From Leptospira montravelensis (GTDB lineage: Bacteria > Spirochaetota > Leptospiria > Leptospirales > Leptospiraceae): a stretch of DNA of 64,000 bases. Positions 1 to 8,913 of this stretch are shown in pieces (positions within the stretch are counted from its first letter, which is position 1; each line of letters begins with the position of its first letter). The stretch lies in the NCBI RefSeq assembly GCF_004770045.1, contig NZ_RQFO01000017.1, positions 744,001-808,000 on the forward strand, given 5' to 3'. Below the pieces are notes generated by a model. It was not told where the DNA came from. It was given only the letters and a program-made list of their open reading frames with translations, and ran no database searches. Both the position numbers and the translations under genes were made by a program.

Positions 1-1
1 A

Positions 2-586
2 TTATTTATCTTACAAAGTGGAAAGGTTAAAATTTCCAAAATTGTAAACCAAAACGAAGTGATGCTCGCTGTTCTCCAAGCTGGAGATATTTTTGGAGAG
101 ATGGCTATCCTTGATAACAAACCACGCTCTGCTTCAGCAGTGGCGGCCGGTGACGTAGAACTTCTTGCTATCAACAAAGCCAACTTTGAAGGTATGGTAA
201 AAGCCCAACCACAATTGGCTACAAGGCTCATCACTCTGCTTTCCGAAAGAATTTGGATTGCTTACAAACAATTAGCAAACTTACTCCTGAAAGATCCTCA
301 AGGCCGTATTGTTGATACACTGATGACTTTGGCTGAGAAAAATCGGATCAAAGTAACGCCTAAACAAGCTTATAATTTTGAAATTGGGACCAAAGACCTT
401 CTCAAAATGGTGGGTTTAACGGATCCAAAAGATGAACTTTTGATCGCCGATATCATGAAGAATAATAAATTTATTCGTATGGATATGGGAAAAATTGTTT
501 GTACGGACATGGCTGAGCTAGAAAAACTCGTCCAATTCTATCATAAAAAGGCTAACATGGAGAATAAGCTAAAGAAGCTGAAATAA
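2..586 (+). CDS. Cyclic-nucleotide-binding (Crp/Fnr-like) regulator, 5' truncated
   Basis: The reading frame is open from base 2, so the gene begins outside the window; the first internal ATG at 59 lies in the middle of the cNMP domain and is not the start. The visible part begins inside the beta-roll and shows the phosphate-binding-cassette pattern GDIFGEMAILDNKPRSASA, followed by the long linking helix (AQPQLATRLITLLSERIW) and a C-terminal stretch with winged-helix character (GTKDLLKMVGLTDPKDE). The protein probably senses a cyclic nucleotide in the cytoplasm and either binds DNA or signals to a partner. It lies 48 bp before a STAS-domain gene on the same strand, so the two may be co-transcribed. 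The ligand and the DNA-binding ability are inferred from the family only. Confidence 0.85.
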   Translation, partial: LFILQSGKVKISKIVNQNEVMLAVLQAGDIFGEMAILDNKPRSASAVAAGDVELLAINKANFEGMVKAQPQLATRLITLLSERIWIAYKQLANLLLKDPQGRIVDTLMTLAEKNRIKVTPKQAYNFEIGTKDLLKMVGLTDPKDELLIADIMKNNKFIRMDMGKIVCTDMAELEKLVQFYHKKANMENKLKKLK

Positions 587-634
587 CTTCTTGCCAGTTT
601 TTTTCTCCTGACTTATGTTAGAGGCCACGGAAAT

Positions 635-940
635 ATGAGCGATAAGATACTAGTTGAAGAAAAGGGTAATACGATCCGCGTTCGTTTTATGGATCAAATT
701 CTCGACGGAAATGCACCGGAGTTACGGGAAATATTAGCGGAGATTCTGGAAAAGAATGTCCAGGAAATTTCTTTGGATTTGGAAAAGGTAGTGATCGTGA
801 GTTCCCTTGGAATCTCTCGTTTGTTATCATTTAAAAACAAAGCCGATGAAAAAAAGATGACAGTGAAAATTGTCAACATCCAAGAAAAACTAAAAGAAAC
901 TTTGAAAAAATTGATGTTAGATCAGTTTTTCGGCATTTAA
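635..940 (+). CDS. STAS-domain protein (anti-sigma-factor antagonist type)
   Basis: This 101-residue protein has the size and pattern of a single STAS domain: an N-terminal strand pair, LDLEKVVIVSSLGISRLLSF around residues 48-66, and a C-terminal helix. Serines 56-57 sit where SpoIIAA-type proteins are phosphorylated, although the usual Asp-Ser-Ser is Val-Ser-Ser here, so phospho-control is uncertain. Such proteins bind anti-sigma kinases in partner-switching circuits. No kinase or phosphatase gene is adjacent; the only neighbour on this strand is the cNMP regulator upstream. The ATG at 635 is preceded by an AGAGG about 10 bases upstream. Confidence 0.8.
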   Translation: MSDKILVEEKGNTIRVRFMDQILDGNAPELREILAEILEKNVQEISLDLEKVVIVSSLGISRLLSFKNKADEKKMTVKIVNIQEKLKETLKKLMLDQFFGI

Positions 941-1035
941 ACCGAGTTTAGATTCTTTTCCTATAAAACCTAACAACACATTCGAAATTTTAAACCAAGA
1001 GTTTGTCAACCGGTACAAAACTCTTGGAATTACAA

Positions 1036-1073
1036 CCTAAGACATGATTGCCTATCTTAGGTCTGTGTTTTTG
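1036..1073 (+). terminator. Candidate Rho-independent terminator after the STAS gene
   Basis: CCTAAGA (1036-1042) and TCTTAGG (1055-1061) can form a 7-bp stem with a 12-base loop, followed by a short T-rich stretch. It lies between the convergent STAS and gmd genes. The loop is long and the T tract is interrupted, so it is only a moderate candidate. Confidence 0.4.
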
Positions 1074-1083
1074 TGGTGTGAGA

Positions 1084-2100
1084 TTAAAATCCTTGGTCCC
1101 TTAGATCTGCTTTCATCATGATTTGAACCAATTCTTTGAATTTTACCTTTGGTTCCCAACCTAACTGACGTTTTGCTTTTTCAGGATTTCCAATTAAAAG
1201 TTCAACTTCCGTAGGTCTGTAGTATTTTGGATCTATTTTTACGAGAACTTGGCCGGATTTTTTATCCTTACCCACTTCTTTATCGTCTTTCCCTTCCCAT
1301 ACTACTTCAAAACCAGCAATTTTATAAGCCTCTTCAATAAACTCACGAACTGTATGTGTTTCATTGGTTGCCACTACATAATCATCAGGAGTGTCTTTTT
1401 GTAACATCATCCACATCATTTCCACGTAATCAGGTGCATATCCCCAATCGCGTTTGGAATCAATGTTTCCCATAGTAATATGCGGAAGTTTTCCTGCTTT
1501 CACAGCAGCAACACCGAGTGTGATTTTTCTTGTTACAAAGGTTTCTCCGCGTCTTGGAGATTCGTGGTTAAATAAAATTCCATTGGATGCGTGCAATTTG
1601 TACGCTTCACGATAATTGACAACAGCCCAATACGCATAAAGTTTTGCTACAGCATAAGGAGAACGTGGATAAAATGGTGTTTTTTCTGTTTGTGGCACTT
1701 CTTGGACAAGGCCGTAAAGTTCCGAAGTAGAAGCTTGGTAAAATCGGGAGTTGATTCCTGTTTGTTTAATCGCATCTAAGATTCGTAATGTTCCCACAGC
1801 GTCCACTTCTGCCGTATATTCAGGGACTTCGAAAGAAACTTGAACGTGGGATTGTGCTGCTAGGTTATAAATTTCTGAAGGTTGGATTTTTTCTAAGATT
1901 CGGTTTAGGTTCGAGGAATCTGTCATGTCTCCATAATGTAAGTGGAGATTCGGGTTTCCATGCAGGTGTTCAATGCGATTGCGATTGAAAAGGCTCGTTC
2001 TACGAACGATTCCGTGGACTTCATATCCTTTTTGTAAGAGGAGTTCTGCCAGATAGGACCCGTCTTGGCCTGTGATTCCGGTGATGAGTGCTTTTTTCAT
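1084..2100 (-). CDS. gmd: GDP-mannose 4,6-dehydratase
   Basis: The protein converts GDP-D-mannose to GDP-4-keto-6-deoxy-mannose, the entry step to fucose, rhamnose or perosamine sugars for surface polysaccharide. It is 338 residues, normal for Gmd. The N-terminus carries the NAD(P) Rossmann motif [16 protein letters not shown], and the catalytic Tyr-x3-Lys lies in [12 protein letters not shown] near residue 150. The segments [25 protein letters not shown] and [16 protein letters not shown] are strongly conserved in this family. It stands alone, convergent with the STAS gene and divergent from the porin. No fcl/rmd partner is visible here, so the final sugar cannot be named. Confidence 0.95.
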   Translation of the reverse strand: MKKALITGITGQDGSYLAELLLQKGYEVHGIVRRTSLFNRNRIEHLHGNPNLHLHYGDMTDSSNLNRILEKIQPSEIYNLAAQSHVQVSFEVPEYTAEVDAVGTLRILDAIKQTGINSRFYQASTSELYGLVQEVPQTEKTPFYPRSPYAVAKLYAYWAVVNYREAYKLHASNGILFNHESPRRGETFVTRKITLGVAAVKAGKLPHITMGNIDSKRDWGYAPDYVEMMWMMLQKDTPDDYVVATNETHTVREFIEEAYKIAGFEVVWEGKDDKEVGKDKKSGQVLVKIDPKYYRPTEVELLIGNPEKAKRQLGWEPKVKFKELVQIMMKADLRDQGF

Positions 2101-2247
2101 AGATCAGGGATCAGTATTTTAAGTTTCTTCGGTAAGAAAAGGAAAAATGGGTCAGGAGAGGTAAATAATCTGAAAATTTAAGACCGATTTCCTTTTGCCA
2201 TTTCCTCCATCCTGTTCACTTTGACATTTATTACAAAATTTACGTTT

Positions 2248-3558
2248 ATGTTACATAAGAATCGAATTCCAATCCAATATGCATTTCTCTTTTTGAGTTT
2301 CTTTTCCTTTCCTTTTTCCGTTATGGCAGAAGAAAAAACAGAACCAAAAGTGGAAACAGGTTCCCAACAAACAAGTTCAGAGAATTCCCCTCCACCACCA
2401 GTGACGACCCAAGTGTCAGCAGCACCGGAAAACAAATCCAATTGGGAAACCGGACTGGGAAAAGGAATTCGTGCCACTTCCACCGATGGCAAACACAATA
2501 TTCAATTAAGGTTTCGATCACAAGTCCAAGGAAATCAAAGTTTTCAATTGGATCCTTCTCAAGATACTACAAACTTTCTTGTTCGTCGCACCAGATTACA
2601 ACTAAAAGCAGGATTATTCAATGATACATGGCTTGTGAACTTACAAATGGGTTTTGCCGAAAGAGATATGGAAAGCCAAAGGCGGAATACATTAAGAGAT
2701 GCGAATATTGTCTACAACCAGTATCGGGATGTTAAGATCGCTTTTGGTCAGATGAAAGTTCCATTCAGCAGACAACGTTGGAATTCATCCAGTGCCTTAC
2801 AAACGGTTGATAGGTCTTCTGTCACCGCAGAATTTAATTTAGATCGTGATGTAGGAACATATTTATTTTCAGAAGATCTATTTGGCAGCAAACGAATGTT
2901 TGCTTACTACTTAGGTGTTTTTGGTGGACAAGGGAGAAACCGAGTTGAAAGACAAACTCCCGGTGTATTGACCGTTGCCAGATTTATTTTTTCTCCTTTT
3001 GGTGGAATGTCAAAATCCGGTTCTGATAATGATTGGTTGTCAGAAAGTGATTTTGCCAGATACAAAGAACCAAAATTGTCTCTAGGAGTTTCTGGTGCTT
3101 ACAATAAAAATTCTGACAGGTCACTGAGTACTCATGGTGTTGAATATAGTTTTGCAAAATTCAATTATAGCCACGCTGCGGGAGATATTTATTTTAAATG
3201 GATGGGTTTTTCCTTTCAATATGAATGGTTGTGGAGAAGAGCAAACACGGCTTATGTGGAAAAAACAGTCAACACAGCACTTTCTAGAGAATATTCTAGA
3301 AGTGGACAAGGGCATTTTGTCCAGTTGGGTTACCTTTTTACGAATCAATATGAACTTAGTTTTCGATTTGGAGAATTTCGTCCCTTGGGAGAAACCGATC
3401 CCAATTTGAAATATTCTCGTGAAGTGGGAGGAGCACTCTCCTATTACTTTGCAGAACACAATTTAAAATGGCAAACTGACTATTTTTATTACACAGGAAC
3501 TCCCACAGCCGCAGAAGGAGACCACGTAGTTCGAACACAAATTCAGGTATTCTATTAA
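2248..3558 (+). CDS. Outer-membrane porin, phosphate-selective porin O/P-like
   Basis: From ATG 2248 the protein has a hydrophobic signal peptide ending at SVMA. A low-complexity Pro/Thr/Glu stretch follows, and then about 350 residues of alternating beta-strand pattern typical of an OprO/OprP-type barrel, with segments such as VRRTRLQLKAGLFNDTW, DANIVYNQY and IAFGQMKVPFSRQRWNSS. The last residues end in Phe-Tyr, consistent with an outer-membrane barrel. The frame also allows a TTG start at 2221, but ATG 2248 starts directly before the signal peptide. Neither has a clear ribosome-binding site. A TTGACA hexamer at 2221-2226 could be a promoter element, but no good -10 box is spaced from it. 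A small lipoprotein gene follows after one base. Confidence 0.8.
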   Translation: MLHKNRIPIQYAFLFLSFFSFPFSVMAEEKTEPKVETGSQQTSSENSPPPPVTTQVSAAPENKSNWETGLGKGIRATSTDGKHNIQLRFRSQVQGNQSFQLDPSQDTTNFLVRRTRLQLKAGLFNDTWLVNLQMGFAERDMESQRRNTLRDANIVYNQYRDVKIAFGQMKVPFSRQRWNSSSALQTVDRSSVTAEFNLDRDVGTYLFSEDLFGSKRMFAYYLGVFGGQGRNRVERQTPGVLTVARFIFSPFGGMSKSGSDNDWLSESDFARYKEPKLSLGVSGAYNKNSDRSLSTHGVEYSFAKFNYSHAAGDIYFKWMGFSFQYEWLWRRANTAYVEKTVNTALSREYSRSGQGHFVQLGYLFTNQYELSFRFGEFRPLGETDPNLKYSREVGGALSYYFAEHNLKWQTDYFYYTGTPTAAEGDHVVRTQIQVFY

Positions 3559-3559
3559 A

Positions 3560-4087
3560 ATGAACCCATTAACGAAATCATTGATCACTATACTTTTGTT
3601 AGCTTTATCCTTAGAACAATGTAAAGCACAACGGGAAGATAAAATTAAGGAAACACAGACGAAATGCCTTCAAACTTTGTATTTGGCTAGTTTGAATGCA
3701 GGAAAACCTGGCTTTAGTGGAAGTTTCCAATTTTTAGGTTCTTGTTCTGCGACTTCCAATGATTCACCATCCTGTACAGAACAGTATGCAGTGGTGAAAG
3801 AAGAAATCTCTTGTCCACTGGGTTTTACTAAGTCCTCCTCCAAATGTTCTATCCAAAACCTAGTGGGAGTTTGTCGTTACCAACCAAACGGAGATACAAC
3901 GAAAGTCACTACGGTGGTATATGCGAAACCCAATGATACTCGGGAAGCTGCCATCGCCAACTGTCAATCATACGGAACAGGTTCCCAATTTACAGAAACC
4001 TATTTGAATCCAGGAGAAAAATCCACTTCGCTTGATACCATTCTCACAAATGGTTATCTCTGCATCGATAAAGCGCAGAAGAACTAA
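3560..4087 (+). CDS. Hypothetical Cys-rich exported protein, probable lipoprotein
   Basis: The family was not recognised. The 175-residue product begins with a short hydrophobic signal and a possible spirochaete-type lipobox (LALSLEQC, Cys about residue 20). The mature part has paired cysteines (FLGSCSATSNDSPSC, SCPLGF, KCSIQNLVGVC), suggesting disulphides in the periplasm. It starts one base after the porin stop, so the two genes are very likely one transcript. Its last four bases overlap the convergent DUF1501 gene. Confidence 0.65.
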   Translation: MNPLTKSLITILLLALSLEQCKAQREDKIKETQTKCLQTLYLASLNAGKPGFSGSFQFLGSCSATSNDSPSCTEQYAVVKEEISCPLGFTKSSSKCSIQNLVGVCRYQPNGDTTKVTTVVYAKPNDTREAAIANCQSYGTGSQFTETYLNPGEKSTSLDTILTNGYLCIDKAQKN

Positions 4088-5370
4088 AACAAACTTTCAA
4101 AGACTTTGGCTTTTTTCGTAGTCAATAGAAATGGACGGCCAAAAGAATTCGTGAGTACACCTTCGGGGTTGACTCCTGCTGCTTGGTAAATGGTGGCAAT
4201 CAAATCTCTTACATGAAGTGATTCCTTTGGATTTAAAGGTTTGGAACCTGTTTCATCGGTTTCACCTAACACAAATCCTTTGGCAAAGGGGCCACCACCG
4301 AGTAAAGTGGACCAAACTTTTGGATGATGGTCACGACCGTCTCTTGATCCTACATCAGGAGTTCTTCCAAATTCACTGGTAAGAACAAATAACGTTTGTT
4401 TCATGAGACCAGTATTGTTAAGATCTTCTAACAAAGCTGCAATTCCCATGTCGGTTTCTTTCATAATTTTAGTAATTTGTGCTTTGTTTCCCGTATGTGT
4501 ATCAAATCCTCCAATGGAGATATGGATGAAAGGTACTTCCTGTGCCGCAAGACGTTTGGCAAGTAACATCGCTTTGCCTTGCCAAGTAGTTCCGTAACGC
4601 GCTCGTGTTTTTTCCTCTTCCAAACTGATGCGAAAACTATCGATGTTTTTGGAATTGCGAAACTCTTCCGCTGCTACGAGCATATTTTTCCAATGTTTGG
4701 ATTCTTTTGTCGGATAGGTTTTAGAAAACTCTTCATTCATAAAAGAAACCAAATCTTTTCTTCGAAGAATCCGATCATCGGAAAATTTTCCATAAGATGG
4801 GTTTAGGTGTTGAATGGGTTCATCCACATTTCCAACGTGGTAACCAGAATAATCGATTCCGAGGAACCCAGAGTTTCCATTTTTCCCACCACGACCACCA
4901 ATCGACACATAACTTGGAAAATATGAAGATTTGACTTTTGCTTTTTTAGCATAAGCAATCACGGCACCAAAATGAGGAATGTCCGGAAAACCCATAGCCT
5001 CTGTCATTCGGTATCCTGTACTTAGTAACATTTGTGCAAAACCATGATCTCCTTCTTCACTCCAAGTAGACCTAACGGTTCCAATCGAGTGTAATTGTTT
5101 GGCGGTAAGGGAAAATGGTTCCAATACAGAAAGTCCAGATATACTGGAGTTTACTTTTCCAAAAGCACTGTTTGGTTTGGGATCTAATGTATCCACATGG
5201 CTCATCCCTCCCATCATTTCAATAAAGATGACTGACTTCACTTTGGAAGGAAGGGCTATCGATTCTTCTTCTTCTTCCGCATGTAAACTTCCCAAGGGAT
5301 TTGTAGAAAACAAAAAGGGACTGAGTCCCAAACTGAGGATTGATTTTTTTAAAAATTCTTTGCGATCCAT
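4084..5370 (-). CDS. DUF1501 (sulfatase-fold) exported protein
   Basis: The 428-residue product resembles DUF1501 proteins, an alkaline-phosphatase-superfamily group common in planctomycetes and found elsewhere next to DUF1549/DUF1553 proteins. Features include an N-terminal signal (MDRKEFLKKSILSLGLSPF; Lys-Lys replaces the Arg-Arg of Tat signals), IFIEMMGGMSHVDTLDPKP near residue 50, HISIGGFDTHTGNKAQ in the middle, and LTSEFGRTPDVGSRDGRDHHP with the conserved Asp/His residues near the C-terminus. The gene lies 9 bp downstream of the DUF1549/DUF1553 gene on the same strand, so they form an operon. The substrate is not known for the family. Confidence 0.8.
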   Translation of the reverse strand: MDRKEFLKKSILSLGLSPFLFSTNPLGSLHAEEEEESIALPSKVKSVIFIEMMGGMSHVDTLDPKPNSAFGKVNSSISGLSVLEPFSLTAKQLHSIGTVRSTWSEEGDHGFAQMLLSTGYRMTEAMGFPDIPHFGAVIAYAKKAKVKSSYFPSYVSIGGRGGKNGNSGFLGIDYSGYHVGNVDEPIQHLNPSYGKFSDDRILRRKDLVSFMNEEFSKTYPTKESKHWKNMLVAAEEFRNSKNIDSFRISLEEEKTRARYGTTWQGKAMLLAKRLAAQEVPFIHISIGGFDTHTGNKAQITKIMKETDMGIAALLEDLNNTGLMKQTLFVLTSEFGRTPDVGSRDGRDHHPKVWSTLLGGGPFAKGFVLGETDETGSKPLNPKESLHVRDLIATIYQAAGVNPEGVLTNSFGRPFLLTTKKAKVFESLF

Positions 5371-5379
5371 GAAAATTCC

Positions 5380-7218
5380 TTAATTGATATGTTGGAACTC
5401 TTGGCTATTGATCAGAGCCCAGAGAATGTCTTGGAGTAAGTCTTTGTCAAAAACAGAATCTGGTTTTAACATTAGTGTTTTTATTTTTTCTTTTTCTAAA
5501 GGACTTGGCTCTCGGCCTAAAAGTCGAAAGTAAAGATTGGAAATAACCAAATTCATTGATTTTACTTGGTCAAATTCTTGTTTCACTAAAGACTCTTTGT
5601 TCCCAAAATCCCAAACCAGCTTTCCTACCACACGTCCGTTCATTAGTGTTAACATTTGTTCGATGGTAAGCTCCGTGATATCATCAGAAATATCCACACG
5701 AGGTCCAGACCCAAATACTGATAACATCGTATGGTAAGGTGCAGGTCGCTCCACTTCCACTGCGTTTGTGAATTCTTTTAAGTTGTCTTGGGGAAATCGA
5801 ACAGAACCAGTACCTGTCAAATCATATGGTTTTTTATCCATAAGGCCAGAAATCCAAGATAAATTCCTTTCGCGAATATTACTGATCTTTTGGGAATCGG
5901 AAACTCGAATGAGAGAGTTCAGGAGTTGGTCACTGTCCAATCTTGTCGGTGAAAAATAACGTATAGGATCTTGGTCATTTGAACTTTTTGTCAGCGAACG
6001 ATTATAAGCATTCGAAGTGACAATATATAAAATGAGTTCTTTTAGTTTTAAGTTGTTTGTCAAAAAATAAGAATCGAGATGGTTTAGGATCTCTTCTCCT
6101 GTCACCACAGTGTCTTCATTCCAATCATCAAGTGGTGTGAAAAAACTCCATCCCATAAGTTCTGTCCAAACCCGGTTGATCAAAACTTTGCGAAACCTGT
6201 CATTGGATTTGCTGGTTAACCAATCAGCAAAGGCCTTTCTACGATCTTCCCCAGGTTTTAGTTTGGCTTCCTTTCCATCCAAATATTTGGGCCGTACCAA
6301 ATCACCACCAGGGGCATCATCTGTATGAGGAAAACGAAGTCCCAGTTTGGGTTGGTAATAGAGTGTGGCATATTCTACTTCATGTTTCTTTTGGTAGTCT
6401 TTTCGTTGTTCGTCGGTCCATTTGTTCCAATTGTCTCGATTCCATTCATTGTTTTTGTCTTGGAGATTTTTTTGGTCTTCCATAGGAAGATGGACTTCTA
6501 ATTCTCTCGGAACATAACTGAAAGTTTTTCCATAACGATCTGCTTCCCAAGATCCATCCCGAAAGAACTGTTGGCTAAAAAAAGCTGCAAGTGCATAATA
6601 ATCTCTTCTAGTAAAATCCGAAATATAAGGATGGTCATGGCACCTAGCACAAGCCACTCGTTTTGCATAAAATAACCTTCCAACATACTCAGCTGTTTGT
6701 AATGGATCGGCTCCATCCCGAATGTAAAACATGGTAGCCGGTGATTCTTTTACATTTCCAGTTGAGGTTAACATCTCTTGTACTAATTGGTCATAGGGTT
6801 TGTTTTTATGAAGAGAATTCGCAACGTATTCAAAGAATTTCCCTGTAGGAATTTTTCGACCTTTGGATTTGTCTCGCAACATAGAAGTAAACTTGGTTCC
6901 CCAGTATTCGGCAAACTCAGGTTGTTTTAAAAAATTAACTGCGAATGATTCTAAACTTTGGTCGGCAGGCAGAGCTTCGAGTTCCTTCCATTCGGCGACA
7001 CTAGGAATCACTCCTCGCAAATGAAGAGATAGTCTTCGGAAGTTGATTTTCCTATCCGCATTAACTACGTTAGGTGATAATTTCAAATACAAACTATCTA
7101 GTGGATGAACTGCATTCTGTTTTGATCGAGAATGAAGGTAACCAAGAGAGAAAATCAGAACTACAAAAGAGAGAAGGAAATAGCGAAAATTTAAAATTAG
7201 ATTTAGTACCAATCTCAT
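5380..7218 (-). CDS. DUF1549/DUF1553 protein with a CxxCH motif
   Basis: This 612-residue protein has an N-terminal membrane anchor or signal (about residues 8-28), then a DUF1549 region (FRRLSLHLRGVIPS, EYWGTKFTSMLRD) and a C-terminal DUF1553 region (RKAFADWLTSKSNDRFRKVL, NRVWTELMGW, SFGSGP-like FGSGPRVDISDD). The sequence CARCHDHPY at residues 190-198 is a CxxCH haem-attachment pattern, which in this family may hold a haem or a metal. It is cotranscribed with the downstream DUF1501 gene. The pair is typical of planctomycete surface metabolism of unknown substrate; its role in a spirochaete is unknown. The start ATG at 7218 precedes the hydrophobic segment. Confidence 0.8.
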   Translation of the reverse strand: MRLVLNLILNFRYFLLSFVVLIFSLGYLHSRSKQNAVHPLDSLYLKLSPNVVNADRKINFRRLSLHLRGVIPSVAEWKELEALPADQSLESFAVNFLKQPEFAEYWGTKFTSMLRDKSKGRKIPTGKFFEYVANSLHKNKPYDQLVQEMLTSTGNVKESPATMFYIRDGADPLQTAEYVGRLFYAKRVACARCHDHPYISDFTRRDYYALAAFFSQQFFRDGSWEADRYGKTFSYVPRELEVHLPMEDQKNLQDKNNEWNRDNWNKWTDEQRKDYQKKHEVEYATLYYQPKLGLRFPHTDDAPGGDLVRPKYLDGKEAKLKPGEDRRKAFADWLTSKSNDRFRKVLINRVWTELMGWSFFTPLDDWNEDTVVTGEEILNHLDSYFLTNNLKLKELILYIVTSNAYNRSLTKSSNDQDPIRYFSPTRLDSDQLLNSLIRVSDSQKISNIRERNLSWISGLMDKKPYDLTGTGSVRFPQDNLKEFTNAVEVERPAPYHTMLSVFGSGPRVDISDDITELTIEQMLTLMNGRVVGKLVWDFGNKESLVKQEFDQVKSMNLVISNLYFRLLGREPSPLEKEKIKTLMLKPDSVFDKDLLQDILWALINSQEFQHIN

Positions 7219-7303
7219 GTTGCTAAGATTCTAAGTGGGATTTTACGAATTGAAAATATTTTTCTTGCAAAAGTCAATTTTTTGCGGATAAACCTTGGTT
7301 GCG

Positions 7304-8365
7304 ATGGCAGAAGAAAGAATCTATGAAATGCTTTGGGACTGCGAATTTTGCGGATCTAAAAAATTACTCGGTAAAACACATAGGCATTGTCCCAATTGTG
7401 GTGCCACACAAGATCCAAGTCGTCGGTACTTTCCGAACGATGCAGACAAAGTTGCCGTCCAAGACCATATCTATTACGGAGCCGATAAGGTTTGTCCTTT
7501 CTGCCAAACTCCGAATGGAGCCAAAGCCACGTTTTGTGGAAACTGCGGTGGTTCCTTAGATGGTGCACAAACTGTCAAACTTAGGTCTGATCATGATGGA
7601 ACCACAGAAGACTCTGTCCAAAAAGCCAAAGAAGATTTAGCCTTTCCCAATTCTGAATATATCAAACCCCATCCCAAAACTCCCAAATGGGTTTTGTGGT
7701 TACTCGGAACCATTGTAATTGGTGGGATTGGATTTGTTTGCCTCGGTGTGTTATGGACGGAAAAAGTAGAATTACAAATCACTCACCATGAATGGTCTCG
7801 CACAATCGCCATCGATCAGTTCAAACCAGTTTCCGAATCCGAATGGTGTGACTCTATGCCTATGGGTGCGTACAGTGTGTCCAGGAGTCGCCAAATCAGA
7901 AGTTATAACAGCATTCCGGATGGAGAAGATTGCCATACAGTCCGTTCGGATCGTGGGGATGGAACGTTTTCCGAAAGTGAAAGTTGTTCCACCAAATACA
8001 GACAAGAACCTGTTTACGATGACCATTGCAGTTACCGCATCGATAAATGGGCCTTCGATAGAAATGCTGTGGCCAAAGGATTTGGAACAACACAAGAACC
8101 TTATTGGCCCACTCCTCAAATTCGCGAATGTGCGAGCACAAGTATTGGTTGTGAAAGATTAGGACCCAAGGAAGAAAAATATATAGTTCATTTCACAGAG
8201 CCTAGCGGGAAAACCAAAGGAGAAAAACATGATTGTGAATTTGATCTGGCAAAATGGAAATCTCTTCCCGCCAAAGGGCTCTACCAAACTGAAAAAAGTG
8301 TCATCTTTAACTACATCACTTGCGACACCATACAAACGTTAGAAGAAAACGTAACAGAGGAATAA
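7304..8365 (+). CDS. Membrane-anchored zinc-ribbon protein (YdjG-like position)
   Basis: The N-terminus has two zinc ribbons: CEFCGSKKLLGKTHRHCPNC near residues 11-30 and CPFCQTPNGAKATFCGNC near residues 64-81. A transmembrane helix follows (WVLWLLGTIVIGGIGFVCLGVLW). The extracytoplasmic part of about 200 residues contains many Cys, Arg and Ser residues (YRQEPVYDDHCSYRIDKWAF). The frame extends to a TTG at 7295, but ATG 7304 gives the natural start. It lies 1 bp before the next gene and is the first of three genes ending in an SPFH protein. That order recalls the Bacillus ydjGHI genes for membrane-stress response; this is an inference from order and domain type. Confidence 0.7.
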   Translation: MAEERIYEMLWDCEFCGSKKLLGKTHRHCPNCGATQDPSRRYFPNDADKVAVQDHIYYGADKVCPFCQTPNGAKATFCGNCGGSLDGAQTVKLRSDHDGTTEDSVQKAKEDLAFPNSEYIKPHPKTPKWVLWLLGTIVIGGIGFVCLGVLWTEKVELQITHHEWSRTIAIDQFKPVSESEWCDSMPMGAYSVSRSRQIRSYNSIPDGEDCHTVRSDRGDGTFSESESCSTKYRQEPVYDDHCSYRIDKWAFDRNAVAKGFGTTQEPYWPTPQIRECASTSIGCERLGPKEEKYIVHFTEPSGKTKGEKHDCEFDLAKWKSLPAKGLYQTEKSVIFNYITCDTIQTLEENVTEE

Positions 8366-8366
8366 A

Positions 8367-8894
8367 ATGGACCAAACTTGGTTAAAAACAACATTAGAAC
8401 GTTTTAAGAACGAACAAGATCCCATTCGGAAGTTTTTAAAAGAAACTAAACTTTTTGAAGAAGCACTTGCCAACCAAGAGTATGAAAAAACCGATCTTCT
8501 CATTCGAAAAGAACTCGGAGGAATTCTTACCTCTTTTAAAGAAAGTTTTCGTAAACTAGAAGAAGGTTTTGTGGCAAAAGCACAAATCCAAAACATCGGA
8601 AAAACAAATCCGGCAACTACACTTCTCGATCGTATCATAATGAAAGTCGGTTCTGCTGGGTATGGACTGAATGGACTCGGCACTGGAGTGAAAGCCACTG
8701 CGGAAGAAATGGAAAAACTACTCAACCATGACTTTTCAATGTTGGAAAAAGTGGGGACCATACAAAAAGAAATTTTAGATACCCTTCCCGCTGCTTTTGT
8801 TTCTAATCCAGAAGCGGCCATTGAATCTATCAACAAATTACTGTTAGATTTTGAAACACAATTTGAATCAAGAAACTCAATCTTTTTAAAATAA
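8367..8894 (+). CDS. Hypothetical helical protein of the zinc-ribbon/SPFH operon
   Basis: The 175-residue product has no recognised domain. It is predicted by eye to be mostly alpha-helical and charged, with no signal peptide, and a glycine-rich patch (KVGSAGYGLNGLGTGVKA) near residue 100. It is encoded one base after the zinc-ribbon gene and 19 bp before the SPFH gene, so it is probably translated from the same mRNA and acts with them. An AAGGAAAT lies just before the next start. Nothing shows its biochemical role. Confidence 0.6.
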   Translation: MDQTWLKTTLERFKNEQDPIRKFLKETKLFEEALANQEYEKTDLLIRKELGGILTSFKESFRKLEEGFVAKAQIQNIGKTNPATTLLDRIIMKVGSAGYGLNGLGTGVKATAEEMEKLLNHDFSMLEKVGTIQKEILDTLPAAFVSNPEAAIESINKLLLDFETQFESRNSIFLK

Positions 8895-8913
8895 TAAAAT
8901 AAGGAAATAAACC

